Shown: positions 16,678-25,022 of the stretch, in pieces | Layout: the number at the start of each line of letters is the position of its first letter | Numbering within the stretch: the stretch's first letter is position 1 | Assembly (NCBI RefSeq): GCF_052088025.1 | Contig: NZ_JBQCYD010000003.1 | Span: 1 to 64,000, forward strand | DNA: 64,000 nt | Reading direction: 5' to 3' | Source: Anaeromonas sp052088025 | GTDB taxonomy: Bacteria; Bacillota; Clostridia; Tissierellales; SIT17 | The notes under the pieces: generated by a model | Told to the model about the DNA's origin: nothing | Seen by the model: the letters and a program-made list of their open reading frames with translations, nothing else | Databases searched by the model: none | Translations under genes and position numbers: made by a program

Positions 16678-17178
16678 ATGGGTTTATATAAAGATTGGAC
16701 AAATTTAGTAGAATCACATGCTACACCTGAGCAATATGAAGAATTTTGGAAAATATATCTTCCACAAGAACAAAAGATTTATGAAGCAATATTAAAGAAT
16801 AATGAAAGTATAATTGAAGGTAATATGAAAGATTTAGCTGAAAAATATGATGTAGAAGCAGTTATATTTACTGGATTTATTGATGGAATAAATACGAGTT
16901 TAAATAAAGAAATTGATTTAGAATCTTTAGAAGAAGATAAAAATGTAGAAATTGATTTAAACTTTGAAAAATTATTTTATAATATGCATGAAGCTAAAGC
17001 TAAATGGCTTTATAAGTTACCAGAGTGGGAAAATGTTCTTTCAAAAGAAAAAAGAAAAGAAATAAAAAAAGAATATGATAAGACAGTTATAGTAGTAAAA
17101 GAAGAAAAAGTAGGCAGAAATGATCCTTGCCCTTGTGGTAGTGGGAAAAAACATAAAAAATGTTGCTTAAATAAATAA
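16678..17178 (+). CDS. SEC-C motif protein
   Basis: 166 residues. About 140 helical residues, including M-G-L-Y-K-D-W and an acidic centre, lead to a C-terminal SEC-C zinc motif (N-D-P-C-P-C-G-S-G-K-K-H-K-K-C-C), the same metal-binding module found at the end of SecA. The function of stand-alone SEC-C proteins is unclear. The start at 16678 gives a seven-base gap to AAAGGAG; an in-frame ATG at 16672 lies too close to it. A TATAAT box at 16639-16644 is a plausible -10. Confidence 0.8.
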   Translation: MGLYKDWTNLVESHATPEQYEEFWKIYLPQEQKIYEAILKNNESIIEGNMKDLAEKYDVEAVIFTGFIDGINTSLNKEIDLESLEEDKNVEIDLNFEKLFYNMHEAKAKWLYKLPEWENVLSKEKRKEIKKEYDKTVIVVKEEKVGRNDPCPCGSGKKHKKCCLNK

Positions 17179-17181
17179 TAT

Positions 17182-17211
17182 AAAAATACAAACCATATGG
17201 TTTGTATTTTT
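17182..17211. terminator. Perfect 30-bp palindromic terminator
   Basis: AAAAATACAAACC is followed by its exact inverse, with a T run on both strands. It lies between the convergent SEC-C and HD-domain genes. Confidence 0.85.
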
Positions 17212-17216
17212 ATTAT

Positions 17217-17774
17217 TTATAATAAGCTCAAATTTTCTTTATTTAAATCTTCTTCCCTATTTCTAAGACCTTCAATTAATATGTTTATATGTTCTGTAAG
17301 ATCCATATTCAAATCTTCACTACTTTCTTTTATCTGATCCCTATCTACAGCGGCTGCAAAAGATTTTGTCTTTAATTTCTTTTTAACAGATTTAGCTTTT
17401 AAACCTTCAAATTTAGTAGGTCTTACAAGTGCTGATGCTACTATAAAACTAGATAACTCATCCACTGCATATAGGGTTTTTGCAAGTAAACTTTCTCTTT
17501 CTTCTTCTTTTTTCCCATGACCCTTTATAGCGTATATTATATCCTCATCTATTCCTTTTTCCCTTAAAATCTCAAGACCTTTATAAGGATGTTCTTGTGG
17601 ATACATTTCAAAATCAATATCATGTAATAATCCAGTTATAGACCATTTGTCTAAATCTTCATTAAAATGATTTGCATAAGTTATCATGCTTGTCTCTACA
17701 GCAAGTGAATGTTTTATGAGACTATCTTCTTTGACATATTCTTTTAATAAATTAAATGCTTCTTCCCTATTCAA
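17217..17774 (-). CDS. HD-domain (HDIG-type) hydrolase
   Basis: 185 residues. Metal-binding pattern: H22 (I-K-H-S-L), then G-L-L-H-D-I-D, a distal H-P-Y-K-G and G-H-G. HDIG proteins of this length are predicted phosphohydrolases acting on nucleotides or similar substrates; the substrate here is unknown. The start is TTG at 17774, with AGGGGTGA just upstream and no nearby ATG in frame. A single-gene unit on the minus strand. Confidence 0.8.
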   Translation of the reverse strand: MNREEAFNLLKEYVKEDSLIKHSLAVETSMITYANHFNEDLDKWSITGLLHDIDFEMYPQEHPYKGLEILREKGIDEDIIYAIKGHGKKEEERESLLAKTLYAVDELSSFIVASALVRPTKFEGLKAKSVKKKLKTKSFAAAVDRDQIKESSEDLNMDLTEHINILIEGLRNREEDLNKENLSLL

Positions 17775-17873
17775 AATATCACCCCTAACAAATTATTATA
17801 AATTATAATATCATAGATTACAGTGAATTGACAGAATAATTTATAAATTGTTTTACACATTATTTTGGATATC

Positions 17874-19175
17874 TTACTCTATTATTTCATCTAATACCCT
17901 ACCATCTATATCATTCATTTCAAAGCCTAAAATTCTTGCAAAAGTTCCTGCATAGTCTATAAGACTCATTTCATCAATTACAATGCCTTTCTTAATCCCA
18001 CACCCTTTTGCCATAAATACAGTAGTATAATCTTCTTTAAATGGAGAATATCCATGTGTTGATAGTGTAATATGTGCAATATTACCTATATCTTCTTCTT
18101 TTATATCTTCTATTACCTTCCTTTTATGATCATCTAAAAAGTAATATCCTTTTTTAGCTTCAAGCATAAATGCACATTTCTCATCTGCACCTAGTTCTTT
18201 TGCTTGATTAGATGTAAATATATTATCTATACAATTATGTTTCATATTAAATTCATTTAACAGTTCAAAAATTTCCTCTTTTATCTTTTCATCATCATTT
18301 TTTGTATAAACATAGGCTGACCCATCACAATTTTTAACTATTGCTAGGTAAGTAACTATAGACCCTTCTTTATTTACTTCAATATATCCTTTTTCTTTTA
18401 ATAATCTATTTAAATAAATTACTTTGTTTTCATTTAAGCTACTATGATCACCTAGTAATATCAGTGTAGATTCTTCATACATATTAGACTCTTTAAGTGT
18501 ATTAATTATTTGACCTAATCTTTGATCATGTCTATCTAAAGCTTCCTTTGCTTCTTTCCCCTCAAATCCAAATTCATGTCTTATGGAATCTAGGTCTGTA
18601 AAATGAACCATAGTAATATCAGCTTTCTTATTTTTTAAGGTGTCAATTAAGGATTTACTTGTAAAATTGTCTAGTTCAGGCTGGGCGCGACCTTTACGTA
18701 TATACCCATATTTATAATTCATCTGAATTTGATAAAGTGGACTTCCATTTAATAATGAAACTATTATTTGATTTTGCCACTTTCTATTTGCAAATATTTC
18801 TGGCATATTATATTGTATCTTGGATTTAGCTGTTACAGGCCACAAAAGGGCTGCTACTTTCATCCCCTTTTCTATAGCTATATCATAAAATGTCTGTGCT
18901 TTTATATCACTCCTCTTCCAATACCAATCTGGAGAGTCAGTATTTAACTCAAAATAAGTATTATTTACTACCCTATGATTATTTGGATATTTTCCTGTTA
19001 CAATAGAGGTATGAGCTGGATAAGTAAGACTTGGATAAACACTATATACATTTTTACAATATGAAGAGTCTTTTATAAATTCTTTGAAATTATCTAATGT
19101 ATTTATATAATCAAAATCTAGGCTAGATAGACCATCAAAAGATACAATTATCAAATGTTTCGTTTTTCTATTCAT
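17874..19175 (-). CDS. Type I phosphodiesterase / nucleotide pyrophosphatase family protein
   Basis: About 433 residues of the alkaline phosphatase superfamily. Metal-site motifs: I-V-S-F-D-G near residue 12, nucleophile region P-S-L-T-Y-P-A-H-T-S-I-V-T-G, D-L-D-S-I-R-H, and G-D-H-S. There is no signal peptide, so it is probably cytoplasmic, and the substrate is unknown. The start is set inside the overlap with ogt: GGGAG precedes two consecutive ATG codons at 19178 and 19175, and the second has the better spacing. The eight-base overlap implies coupling with ogt. Confidence 0.85.
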   Translation of the reverse strand: MNRKTKHLIIVSFDGLSSLDFDYINTLDNFKEFIKDSSYCKNVYSVYPSLTYPAHTSIVTGKYPNNHRVVNNTYFELNTDSPDWYWKRSDIKAQTFYDIAIEKGMKVAALLWPVTAKSKIQYNMPEIFANRKWQNQIIVSLLNGSPLYQIQMNYKYGYIRKGRAQPELDNFTSKSLIDTLKNKKADITMVHFTDLDSIRHEFGFEGKEAKEALDRHDQRLGQIINTLKESNMYEESTLILLGDHSSLNENKVIYLNRLLKEKGYIEVNKEGSIVTYLAIVKNCDGSAYVYTKNDDEKIKEEIFELLNEFNMKHNCIDNIFTSNQAKELGADEKCAFMLEAKKGYYFLDDHKRKVIEDIKEEDIGNIAHITLSTHGYSPFKEDYTTVFMAKGCGIKKGIVIDEMSLIDYAGTFARILGFEMNDIDGRVLDEIIE

Positions 19176-19647
19176 CATTATTCTCCCTTTCATGATTAAG
19201 TAGCCATTCCTTTTTTGAAATTCCTCCTCCATATCCTACTAATTTACCACTACTACCTATGACTCTATGACATGGAATTATTATAGAAATGTTATTTTTA
19301 TTATTTGCGCCCCCTACTGCTCGAGATGCATTTTTATTATTTATATTTTTAGCTATTTCACCATAAGAACAAGTTTTTCCATATTTTATATTTTTAAGTT
19401 CATTCCATACCTTTTTTTGAAATTCTGTTCCTTGTAATTTAAAAGAAATAGTAAATTCTTTTCTATCTCCTTTAAAATATTCAACTAATTGTTCCTTGCA
19501 TTCTAAAATAATATCATTATGATTTTCTTTTTTATCTTTTTTATCTACAAAATTTACAGATAAAATATCTTTATCATCTGCTGTTATTTCTATAATTCCA
19601 AGAGGTGAATCTAAGTATAATAAATAATTAGAATTTTTTTTAGACAT
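19168..19647 (-). CDS. ogt: Methylated-DNA--protein-cysteine methyltransferase
   Basis: Suicide repair protein that takes the methyl group from O6-methylguanine onto its own cysteine. 159 residues from the ATG at 19647, which has AGGAG six bases upstream; a longer in-frame reading to 19680 lacks a ribosome site. Signature I-P-C-H-R-V-I-G holds the acceptor cysteine, and the G-x-x-x-S-Y-G-E-I-A helix-turn-helix pattern is present. Its end overlaps the phosphodiesterase start by eight bases. It diverges from bioY. Confidence 0.94.
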   Translation of the reverse strand: MSKKNSNYLLYLDSPLGIIEITADDKDILSVNFVDKKDKKENHNDIILECKEQLVEYFKGDRKEFTISFKLQGTEFQKKVWNELKNIKYGKTCSYGEIAKNINNKNASRAVGGANNKNNISIIIPCHRVIGSSGKLVGYGGGISKKEWLLNHERENNDE

Positions 19648-19668
19648 GCAATTCTCCTTTATTTTTGC

Positions 19669-19703
19669 ATTGTCAACCATTTATTTAAAAAACAGTTGAC
19701 AAT
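19669..19703. promoter_or_regulatory. BirA-like operator upstream of bioY
   Basis: A perfect inverted repeat, ATTGTCAAC, 17 bases, GTTGACAAT. The half-sites and spacing closely match the BirA operator (TTGTnAAC, ~15-17 bases, GTTnACAA). The right half overlaps the -35 box of bioY, as expected for biotin-responsive repression. Confidence 0.65.
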
Positions 19704-19724
19704 CATGTTTTTTTAGAATATTAT
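19696..19724 (+). promoter_or_regulatory. Sigma-A promoter of bioY
   Basis: Consensus -35 TTGACA (19696-19701) and TATTAT (19719-19724) are separated by 17 bases. Confidence 0.85.
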
Positions 19725-19783
19725 TTAATTGTTAAGTAAAATAAACCATATTAATTTAAAACTAAAAATTTTGGAGGAAAATT

Positions 19784-20338
19784 ATGAAAACAAAAAATCT
19801 TTTATTATCATCATTATTTGTAGCTTTAACTGCAGTATGTGCACAAATTTCTATTCCACTTCCATCTGGAGTACCAATTACCTTGCAAATTTTAGCTGTT
19901 TTTTTATCAGGCACTATTTTAGGTGCTAAATTTGGATTTATATCGCAATTAGTATACATTTTAGTAGGTGCTATAGGTATACCCGTATTTGCATCTAGTA
20001 GTTCAGGACTTCAAATTTTATTTGGTTTAACGGGTGGATATATCTGGAGCTTTCCTATAGCTAGTTTTCTAATAGGGCTTATAACAGAAAATATAAAAAC
20101 AAATAAAGATTCTATTATAATTATAAATTATAGCTTATCTTTTGTATTAGGTCTTATAACAATTTATATATTAGGATCCTTTCAATTTTATATTTTATCA
20201 AATATAGCTTATATAGATACATTAAAACTTACTATACTTCCCTTTATAATACCTGATTTGATAAAAATTGCTATATCAGTTCCTATAGCTTTAAAAATCA
20301 AAAAATCCTTATTAAAAGCAAATTTAATATATACATAA
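19784..20338 (+). CDS. bioY: Biotin transporter substrate-binding (S) component
   Basis: 184 residues with about six membrane segments. BioY patterns are visible: an early A-Q-I-S-I-P-L-P-S-G-V-P-I-T-L-Q stretch, G-A-K-F-G, V-G-A-I-G-I-P-V-F and F-G-L-T-G-G-Y. It is the S component of an energy-coupling factor (ECF) transporter that takes up biotin. The EcfAA'T energising module is not in the window, and neither are biotin synthesis genes. GGAGG lies before the ATG. Expression is probably repressed by BirA through the upstream palindrome. Confidence 0.94.
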   Translation: MKTKNLLLSSLFVALTAVCAQISIPLPSGVPITLQILAVFLSGTILGAKFGFISQLVYILVGAIGIPVFASSSSGLQILFGLTGGYIWSFPIASFLIGLITENIKTNKDSIIIINYSLSFVLGLITIYILGSFQFYILSNIAYIDTLKLTILPFIIPDLIKIAISVPIALKIKKSLLKANLIYT

Positions 20339-20355
20339 TATCATATATTAAAAAT

Positions 20356-20377
20356 AAAAAACCCCTAGGGGTTTTTT
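20356..20377. terminator. Perfect palindromic terminator
   Basis: AAAAAACCCC-TA-GGGGTTTTTT lies between bioY and the convergent ATPase gene and works in both directions. Confidence 0.9.
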
Positions 20378-21411
20378 TATTTAATATATTCTTCAATTCT
20401 TTTTATCAATTGATTTTTTAATATATCTGATTTGGTAAAATCAATATTATCTACATAAAATTTTTCTAATTCATCATGTAAAGCTTTTGAATGTTTTATA
20501 TTTTCTACTGCCTTTTTAATTAAATCATTTGAAACATTTTTATCTTCTTCTATAATTTTTTTGTATGGCTTATATTTTTCCTCATCCCTATATTTATTCA
20601 GATTTAAAGTTTTATTTTCATCTATAAATTTTTCATCTATAGTTATTCCTACCTTAATATCCTTAATAAATACAGTTTCTATTTTTTCTGGCATTAAAGG
20701 TGTATGTAAAACTTCTACATCTAATCCTTTTTCAATTGCAGATTTATATATTTTTTCAAGTATAGTTGTTTTTCCTGTTCCTATATCTCCACTTATACTA
20801 TGAATTTGTGTTGAATTAGATAAAACAGATTCAGTACAGCTTACAAAACCTCCTGGAGTATATGCACTTCCAAATAAGTGTCTTGCTTTTCCAAGTTTAT
20901 CTGAATAAGTATGACCCATAAAAATTTCAGATATAAATTCATTTGTCTTTAAATTTATTTGACCAAAATCCATAAATGAACTATTAAGCTCCATTGTATC
21001 TTCTAATACAAGTTTTGCAGCTTTTAAATATTTATATACTCTTTTAAAACTCCTACTTACATCCTTTGTTAAAGGAATTACTTTTTCTTTGTTTTCTTCC
21101 ATTTTTTTAACATCCCAAAATTCACCCAAATTTATAATTTCATCAACTACTCCTGGATTTTTAGCTGCTATTGTATGAGGTGATGTAGCATCAATTGAAT
21201 TATTATCAGATGAACAATGATGATATTCTATGTCAAAACCTCTTTTAAAAAATTCTCTACCTATATCCTTCATTAAAGATGATTTACCCGTTCCTGGTCC
21301 ACCCTTTAACAAAAATATTCTATTTGCATCATTTCCTATAACATAATCATAATATGAAAAGAACCCTTCACCTGTATTTCCCCCCGGAAAATAATCTTTT
21401 ATTATTGGCAA
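20377..21411 (-). CDS. Uncharacterised ATPase with two P-loops
   Basis: 344 residues of a conserved clostridial ATPase family. Two Walker A motifs are visible: G-G-P-G-T-G-K-S-S (about residues 37-45) and G-D-I-G-T-G-K-T-T (about 208-216). This suggests an internal duplication of a nucleotide-binding domain of ~170 residues. There is no membrane segment and no recognised partner domain. The three minus-strand genes here (this one, GIY-YIG and a methyltransferase) are closely spaced and may be co-transcribed. Function unknown. Confidence 0.75.
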   Translation of the reverse strand: MPIIKDYFPGGNTGEGFFSYYDYVIGNDANRIFLLKGGPGTGKSSLMKDIGREFFKRGFDIEYHHCSSDNNSIDATSPHTIAAKNPGVVDEIINLGEFWDVKKMEENKEKVIPLTKDVSRSFKRVYKYLKAAKLVLEDTMELNSSFMDFGQINLKTNEFISEIFMGHTYSDKLGKARHLFGSAYTPGGFVSCTESVLSNSTQIHSISGDIGTGKTTILEKIYKSAIEKGLDVEVLHTPLMPEKIETVFIKDIKVGITIDEKFIDENKTLNLNKYRDEEKYKPYKKIIEEDKNVSNDLIKKAVENIKHSKALHDELEKFYVDNIDFTKSDILKNQLIKRIEEYIK

Positions 21412-21432
21412 TATAATTACCCCTTTCTAAGT

Positions 21433-21693
21433 TTATATTTTATTTTTAGATTTAAATTCATTGATTATCATTTCTTTTTTTCTTCTAGTGAGTTTCTTTA
21501 TATTATATTCTCTTTTTGTTGCTTCTTTTTTACTATCATACTTTTCAAAGTATTCTAATTTAACAGGTAATCTTCCTCTTGTGTATTTAGCACCTTTTCC
21601 ACTATTGTGCACCTTTAATCTATTGTCAATATCAACTGTCCATCCAGTATATAGAGTATTGTCCTTACATCGTAAAATATAAACATAATTCAT
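21433..21693 (-). CDS. GIY-YIG nuclease superfamily protein
   Basis: 86 residues, matching the short UPF0213-type single-domain GIY-YIG proteins. The family signature appears as Y-V-Y-I-L-R-C and L-Y-T-G-W-T, followed by R-L-K-V-H-N-S-G-K-G-A-K-Y-T. Predicted DNA nuclease fold; the biological role is not established. It lies just upstream of the double P-loop ATPase on the same strand. Confidence 0.88.
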   Translation of the reverse strand: MNYVYILRCKDNTLYTGWTVDIDNRLKVHNSGKGAKYTRGRLPVKLEYFEKYDSKKEATKREYNIKKLTRRKKEMIINEFKSKNKI

Positions 21694-21735
21694 ATATTAT
21701 CATCCTAAGCTCTTCGTTTTTTATATAATATCATA

Positions 21736-22509
21736 TTAAATTAATTTTGTTAAAAATAATATGGCTTCATAATCTATTTGTATTTTCTTGTTATTTTCTT
21801 TTAAAATATTTCTTATATCAATATTTAAAGATTTTTTTATATGATCATCTAATAGATAATACATATCATCTATATTTAACATATCGATATATTCCTCCAC
21901 TGAGTATATTTTATTCCAATTATACTTTTTTGTTTCAAAATTATAAAATATATTTTTATTTATTATTTCTTTCTTTATTTTAAATATATTATCTAAAGAA
22001 GAGTCATAGCTATTTAAAAATAATTTTAAATTTATTTTATTATATATATCATTTAGTTTTTCTTTGATTTTATAATCTGCACTTTTTTCAAATATCCAAA
22101 ATAATGCCATAACTCCATCTTTTTTTAATGTATTTTTTATTTTATTAAGCCTTATTTTAGGATTTAAAAAGTGAAAGGAATTTGCACACATTATCATATG
22201 GTATTTATATGTTGGATTTTGCCATTCTTCAAAAGAAGATATATAAATATCAACATTTTGATTGAATTTTCTATCCATATAAGCTCCTAATTCATACTCT
22301 AGTTCTATACAAGTTACATCATTAAAATTCAAATCCAATATCCCTTCTGTAGCTTTTCCTGTCCCAGAACCTATTTCTAATATCTTACTATCTTTTCTTA
22401 AATCTCCATAATTGTTTATATCCATGAAAATTTCTTTTGGATATTTAAAAACTAGTTCATCGTATTTTTTAAATGTTTTATATATATTCTCACATCTTAT
22501 ATTATACAT
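21736..22509 (-). CDS. Class I SAM-dependent methyltransferase, substrate unknown
   Basis: 257 residues. Motif I for S-adenosylmethionine is I-L-E-I-G-S-G-T-G-K-A-T (about residues 44-55), followed by C-I-E-L-E and the later M-I-M-C-A-N-S-F-H-F-L pattern. The C-terminal ~110 residues are not recognised. AGAGG precedes the ATG. The substrate cannot be told from sequence. Confidence 0.8.
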   Translation of the reverse strand: MYNIRCENIYKTFKKYDELVFKYPKEIFMDINNYGDLRKDSKILEIGSGTGKATEGILDLNFNDVTCIELEYELGAYMDRKFNQNVDIYISSFEEWQNPTYKYHMIMCANSFHFLNPKIRLNKIKNTLKKDGVMALFWIFEKSADYKIKEKLNDIYNKINLKLFLNSYDSSLDNIFKIKKEIINKNIFYNFETKKYNWNKIYSVEEYIDMLNIDDMYYLLDDHIKKSLNIDIRNILKENNKKIQIDYEAILFLTKLI

Positions 22510-22598
22510 ATTAATACCTCTTCTTTTTTTAATCTATATTCATATATACCCTTATATATGATAGAATATTTTTAATATAGATGAAAGGAGTTTTAAAA

Positions 22599-23426
22599 AT
22601 GATAAAAGCTGATAAAATATTTATAGATAATATAAATGAAATATTATCCAATGGATATAGTACTGAAGATGGGAAGGTTAGACCACATTATTCTGATGGG
22701 ACTCCAAGTCATACACTCTTTATACCTCAGGTATATGAGAAATATGATATTTCAAAAGGAGAATTCCCTATCATAACTCTTCGTCCTACAGCATGGAAAA
22801 GTGGGATAAAAGAAATTTTTTGGATTTACCAAGACCAAACTAATGAACTTTCAGTATTAAAAGAAAAATATAATATTCACTGGTGGGATGATTGGAATGT
22901 AGGTGATGGAACTATCGGAAAGAGATATGGGGCTACAATTAAAAAATACGATCTCATAAACAAATTACTTGATGGCATAAAAAATGAGCCTTATGGAAGG
23001 CGTCATATCATGGATTTATATCAGTATTCTGATTTTGATGAAAGTGAAGGATTGCATCCTTGTGCTTTTATGAGTCTATGGACGGTAAGGGGAGATTATT
23101 TAGATATGACCTTAGTGCAAAGATCAAATGATTTTCTAGTAGCTGGACACATAAATAAAATTCAATATGTAGCACTTATGATGATGATAGCAAAGGCTAC
23201 AGGTTATAAGCCCGGAATATTTACTCATTTTGTTCAAAATCTTCATATATATGATAGACATACTAAACAAGCAAAAGAACTTTTAGATAGAAATCCAAAA
23301 GACACTCAAGCTAAATTAATTTTAGATACAGATAAAACAAACTTTTATGATTTTACTATAGATGATTTTAAAATGGAAAATTATGATCCAATAAAACCGC
23401 AATTAAAATTTGAACTTGCCATATAG
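22599..23426 (+). CDS. thyA: Thymidylate synthase
   Basis: Methylates dUMP to dTMP using methylenetetrahydrofolate. 275 residues from the ATG at 22599, chosen for AAAGGAG upstream; an in-frame ATG at 22581 lies before that site. The catalytic cysteine is Cys155 in L-H-P-C-A-F, followed by Q-R-S-N-D-F and the H-I-Y-D-R-H nucleotide motif. The next gene, folA, recycles the dihydrofolate it makes. A classic thyA-folA pair, ten bases apart. Confidence 0.96.
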   Translation: MIKADKIFIDNINEILSNGYSTEDGKVRPHYSDGTPSHTLFIPQVYEKYDISKGEFPIITLRPTAWKSGIKEIFWIYQDQTNELSVLKEKYNIHWWDDWNVGDGTIGKRYGATIKKYDLINKLLDGIKNEPYGRRHIMDLYQYSDFDESEGLHPCAFMSLWTVRGDYLDMTLVQRSNDFLVAGHINKIQYVALMMMIAKATGYKPGIFTHFVQNLHIYDRHTKQAKELLDRNPKDTQAKLILDTDKTNFYDFTIDDFKMENYDPIKPQLKFELAI

Positions 23427-23436
23427 GGGGTAGAAA

Positions 23437-23946
23437 ATGCAAATAAATATGATCGTAGCTGTAGATAAAAATTTGGGGATAGGTAATGACAATAAATTAT
23501 TAACCCATATCCCAGAAGATTTAAAATACTTTAAAAATGTTACTAAAGGCCATATTATAGTTATGGGTTATAATACTTATATGTCTCTACCAAAAAGACC
23601 CTTGCCAAGTAGAACTACTATAGTGCTAACTAGGAAGGCTAAAAACGCTTATAGTGAGCTTCAAGATGTATATGTATCTAAGAGCATAGATGAATTGTTT
23701 ATCTTGCTTAAAGATGAAAATATGGCAGGTAAAGAGATTTTCATTTGTGGTGGTGCATCTATTTATAAACAATTCATGCCCTTTGCAAATAAATTATATA
23801 TTACTCATATATTTGAAGAATTTAATGCCGATACTTTTTTTCCTGAAATAAAAAAGGAAATATGGCACATGGCAGAAATCAAAGCAGATTTTGAAAACAT
23901 ATATAATGAAAAACCTCATATATTTACTATATACAATAAAAAATAG
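23437..23946 (+). CDS. folA: Dihydrofolate reductase
   Basis: Reduces dihydrofolate to tetrahydrofolate with NADPH. 169 residues starting M-Q-I-N-M-I-V-A-V-D, with I-G-N-D-N-K-L-L, V-M-G-Y-N-T-Y-M-S-L-P and the F-I-C-G-G-A-S-I-Y nucleotide-binding segment. GGGGG lies before the ATG, ten bases after thyA, and a long palindromic terminator follows. Confidence 0.96.
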   Translation: MQINMIVAVDKNLGIGNDNKLLTHIPEDLKYFKNVTKGHIIVMGYNTYMSLPKRPLPSRTTIVLTRKAKNAYSELQDVYVSKSIDELFILLKDENMAGKEIFICGGASIYKQFMPFANKLYITHIFEEFNADTFFPEIKKEIWHMAEIKADFENIYNEKPHIFTIYNKK

Positions 23947-23974
23947 ACCATATGGTCTATTTTTTATTGTATAT
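23929..23974. terminator. Perfect 46-bp palindromic terminator
   Basis: Exact inverted repeat centred at 23951/23952 with TAGACCATATGGTCTA at its core and AT-rich arms. It overlaps the ends of both folA and the convergent DUF1232 gene and can serve both. Confidence 0.88.
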
Positions 23975-24284
23975 CATTATCTTTGTCTTTTATATCATAT
24001 TCTACTCCATCAACTACATTTTTATTTCTAAAATTTACAACTCTACTCTTTTTATTTTTCTTAGGTATATATTTATCTAGATAATCTGATAATTTTGTAT
24101 ATGCATATAAAAATATAATTAGGTCATCTATCCAGCCTAAAAATAATATAGGATCTGGTATAATGTCAAATGGAAATATTATATATGCTGCTGCAATAGC
24201 AATCAATGCTTTTTTAGATAATGAAACATCACTATCTTTGAAAAATCTAGGTAACATCTTTAATTTATAAATGAACTTACTCAT
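23964..24284 (-). CDS. DUF1232 membrane protein
   Basis: 106 residues from the ATG at 24284, chosen because AAAGGGATG lies before it; a longer reading to 24341 lacks a site. The DUF1232 core is present: L-P-R-F-F-K-D, then A-A-Y-I-I-F-P-F-D-I-I-P-D-P and L-G-W-I-D-D-L. One or two membrane segments and a basic tail follow. The role of the family is unknown. Confidence 0.85.
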   Translation of the reverse strand: MSKFIYKLKMLPRFFKDSDVSLSKKALIAIAAAYIIFPFDIIPDPILFLGWIDDLIIFLYAYTKLSDYLDKYIPKKNKKSRVVNFRNKNVVDGVEYDIKDKDNDIQ

Positions 24285-24350
24285 TTTTATCATCCCTTTA
24301 TTAAAGTATACTTGTTTATACCCTTTTTTTTGAAATTTCAATTATATTTT

Positions 24351-24728
24351 TTATATAATTGAAAAATTACATGATGGTAATTCTTTCTTTAGTATATTAG
24401 TTATATTATCATTTTTATTACCCTCATCAGGAGATTCTCCCATTACTATATGTGTTATATCTTGTTCTTTGATAAATTTTATAATAGCTTCAGATAAATT
24501 TTTTGATCTTATCACAGTTAAATTTGCTCCTACAGCTTTTGAAACACCAAATAGGTATTCCAATGCTTCACCATCATTATTTTTATTAAGAAAGGTATCG
24601 TTTTCATTTACTACATGTATAACATATAATCCATCTTTATTTTCTTTTATACTGTCATTGCCAAATTTGATAAGTCTTTCACAGTTTTTCTGCTGAGTAA
24701 CGCAAACCATAATCTTTTTTTCTTTCAT
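24351..24728 (-). CDS. Universal stress protein-like (Usp) domain protein
   Basis: 125 residues. The start (K-I-M-V-C-V-T-Q-Q-K-N-C-E-R-L-I) and the I-T-H-I-V-M-G-E-S segment match the Usp domain, especially the version found inside KdpD sensors. The usual G-x2-G-x9-G-S/T ATP loop is not obvious, so nucleotide binding is uncertain. No potassium-transport genes are nearby. Cytoplasmic. Confidence 0.8.
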   Translation of the reverse strand: MKEKKIMVCVTQQKNCERLIKFGNDSIKENKDGLYVIHVVNENDTFLNKNNDGEALEYLFGVSKAVGANLTVIRSKNLSEAIIKFIKEQDITHIVMGESPDEGNKNDNITNILKKELPSCNFSII

Positions 24729-24810
24729 TTATTGCTCCTTTCGCTAAAATACATCTTTATCATTTAGCTCTATGATATAACCATTATAACAATAATTTTA
24801 AAAAAATCAA

Positions 24811-24834
24811 AATAAAAAACAGGCTAAAAGCCTG
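24811..24834 (-). terminator. Terminator of selC
   Basis: On the minus strand, the stem CAGGCT / AGCCTG with a 3-base loop is followed by TTTTTTATT. It lies about ten bases past the end of selC. Confidence 0.8.
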
Positions 24835-24844
24835 CTCTATAATA

Positions 24845-24941
24845 TGGCGGGAATATGTGAGAATCGAACTCACCCAGGACGCTCTTAACGCCCCGAACTG
24901 GTTTTGAAGACCAGAAGGCACACCAGCACCCATCTACTCCC
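24845..24941 (-). tRNA. selC: Selenocysteine tRNA (anticodon UCA)
   Basis: 97 bases including an encoded CCA end. Anticodon UCA (complement of 24905-24907) sits in the loop CTTCAAA on a CTGGT/ACCAG stem. It has the extra-long variable arm (GGGGCGTTAAGAGCGTCC) and extended acceptor stem typical of bacterial tRNA-Sec, and the T arm is GTGAG-TTCGATT-CTCAC. It has its own promoter and terminator. It brings selenocysteine to UGA with SelB, encoded 3 kb upstream. Confidence 0.96.
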
Positions 24942-24969
24942 AAAGCTATATGATTATTACTACTAATAT

Positions 24970-24998
24970 ATTTTAGCATATATAGGGATGTGAGTCAA
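24970..24998 (-). promoter_or_regulatory. Sigma-A promoter of selC
   Basis: On the minus strand, TTGACT (24993-24998) and TAAAAT (24970-24975) are separated by 17 bases, ending about 28 bases before the mature tRNA. Confidence 0.8.
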
Positions 24999-25022
24999 GA
25001 GTGAAGAGTGCGCTAGCTTAAA

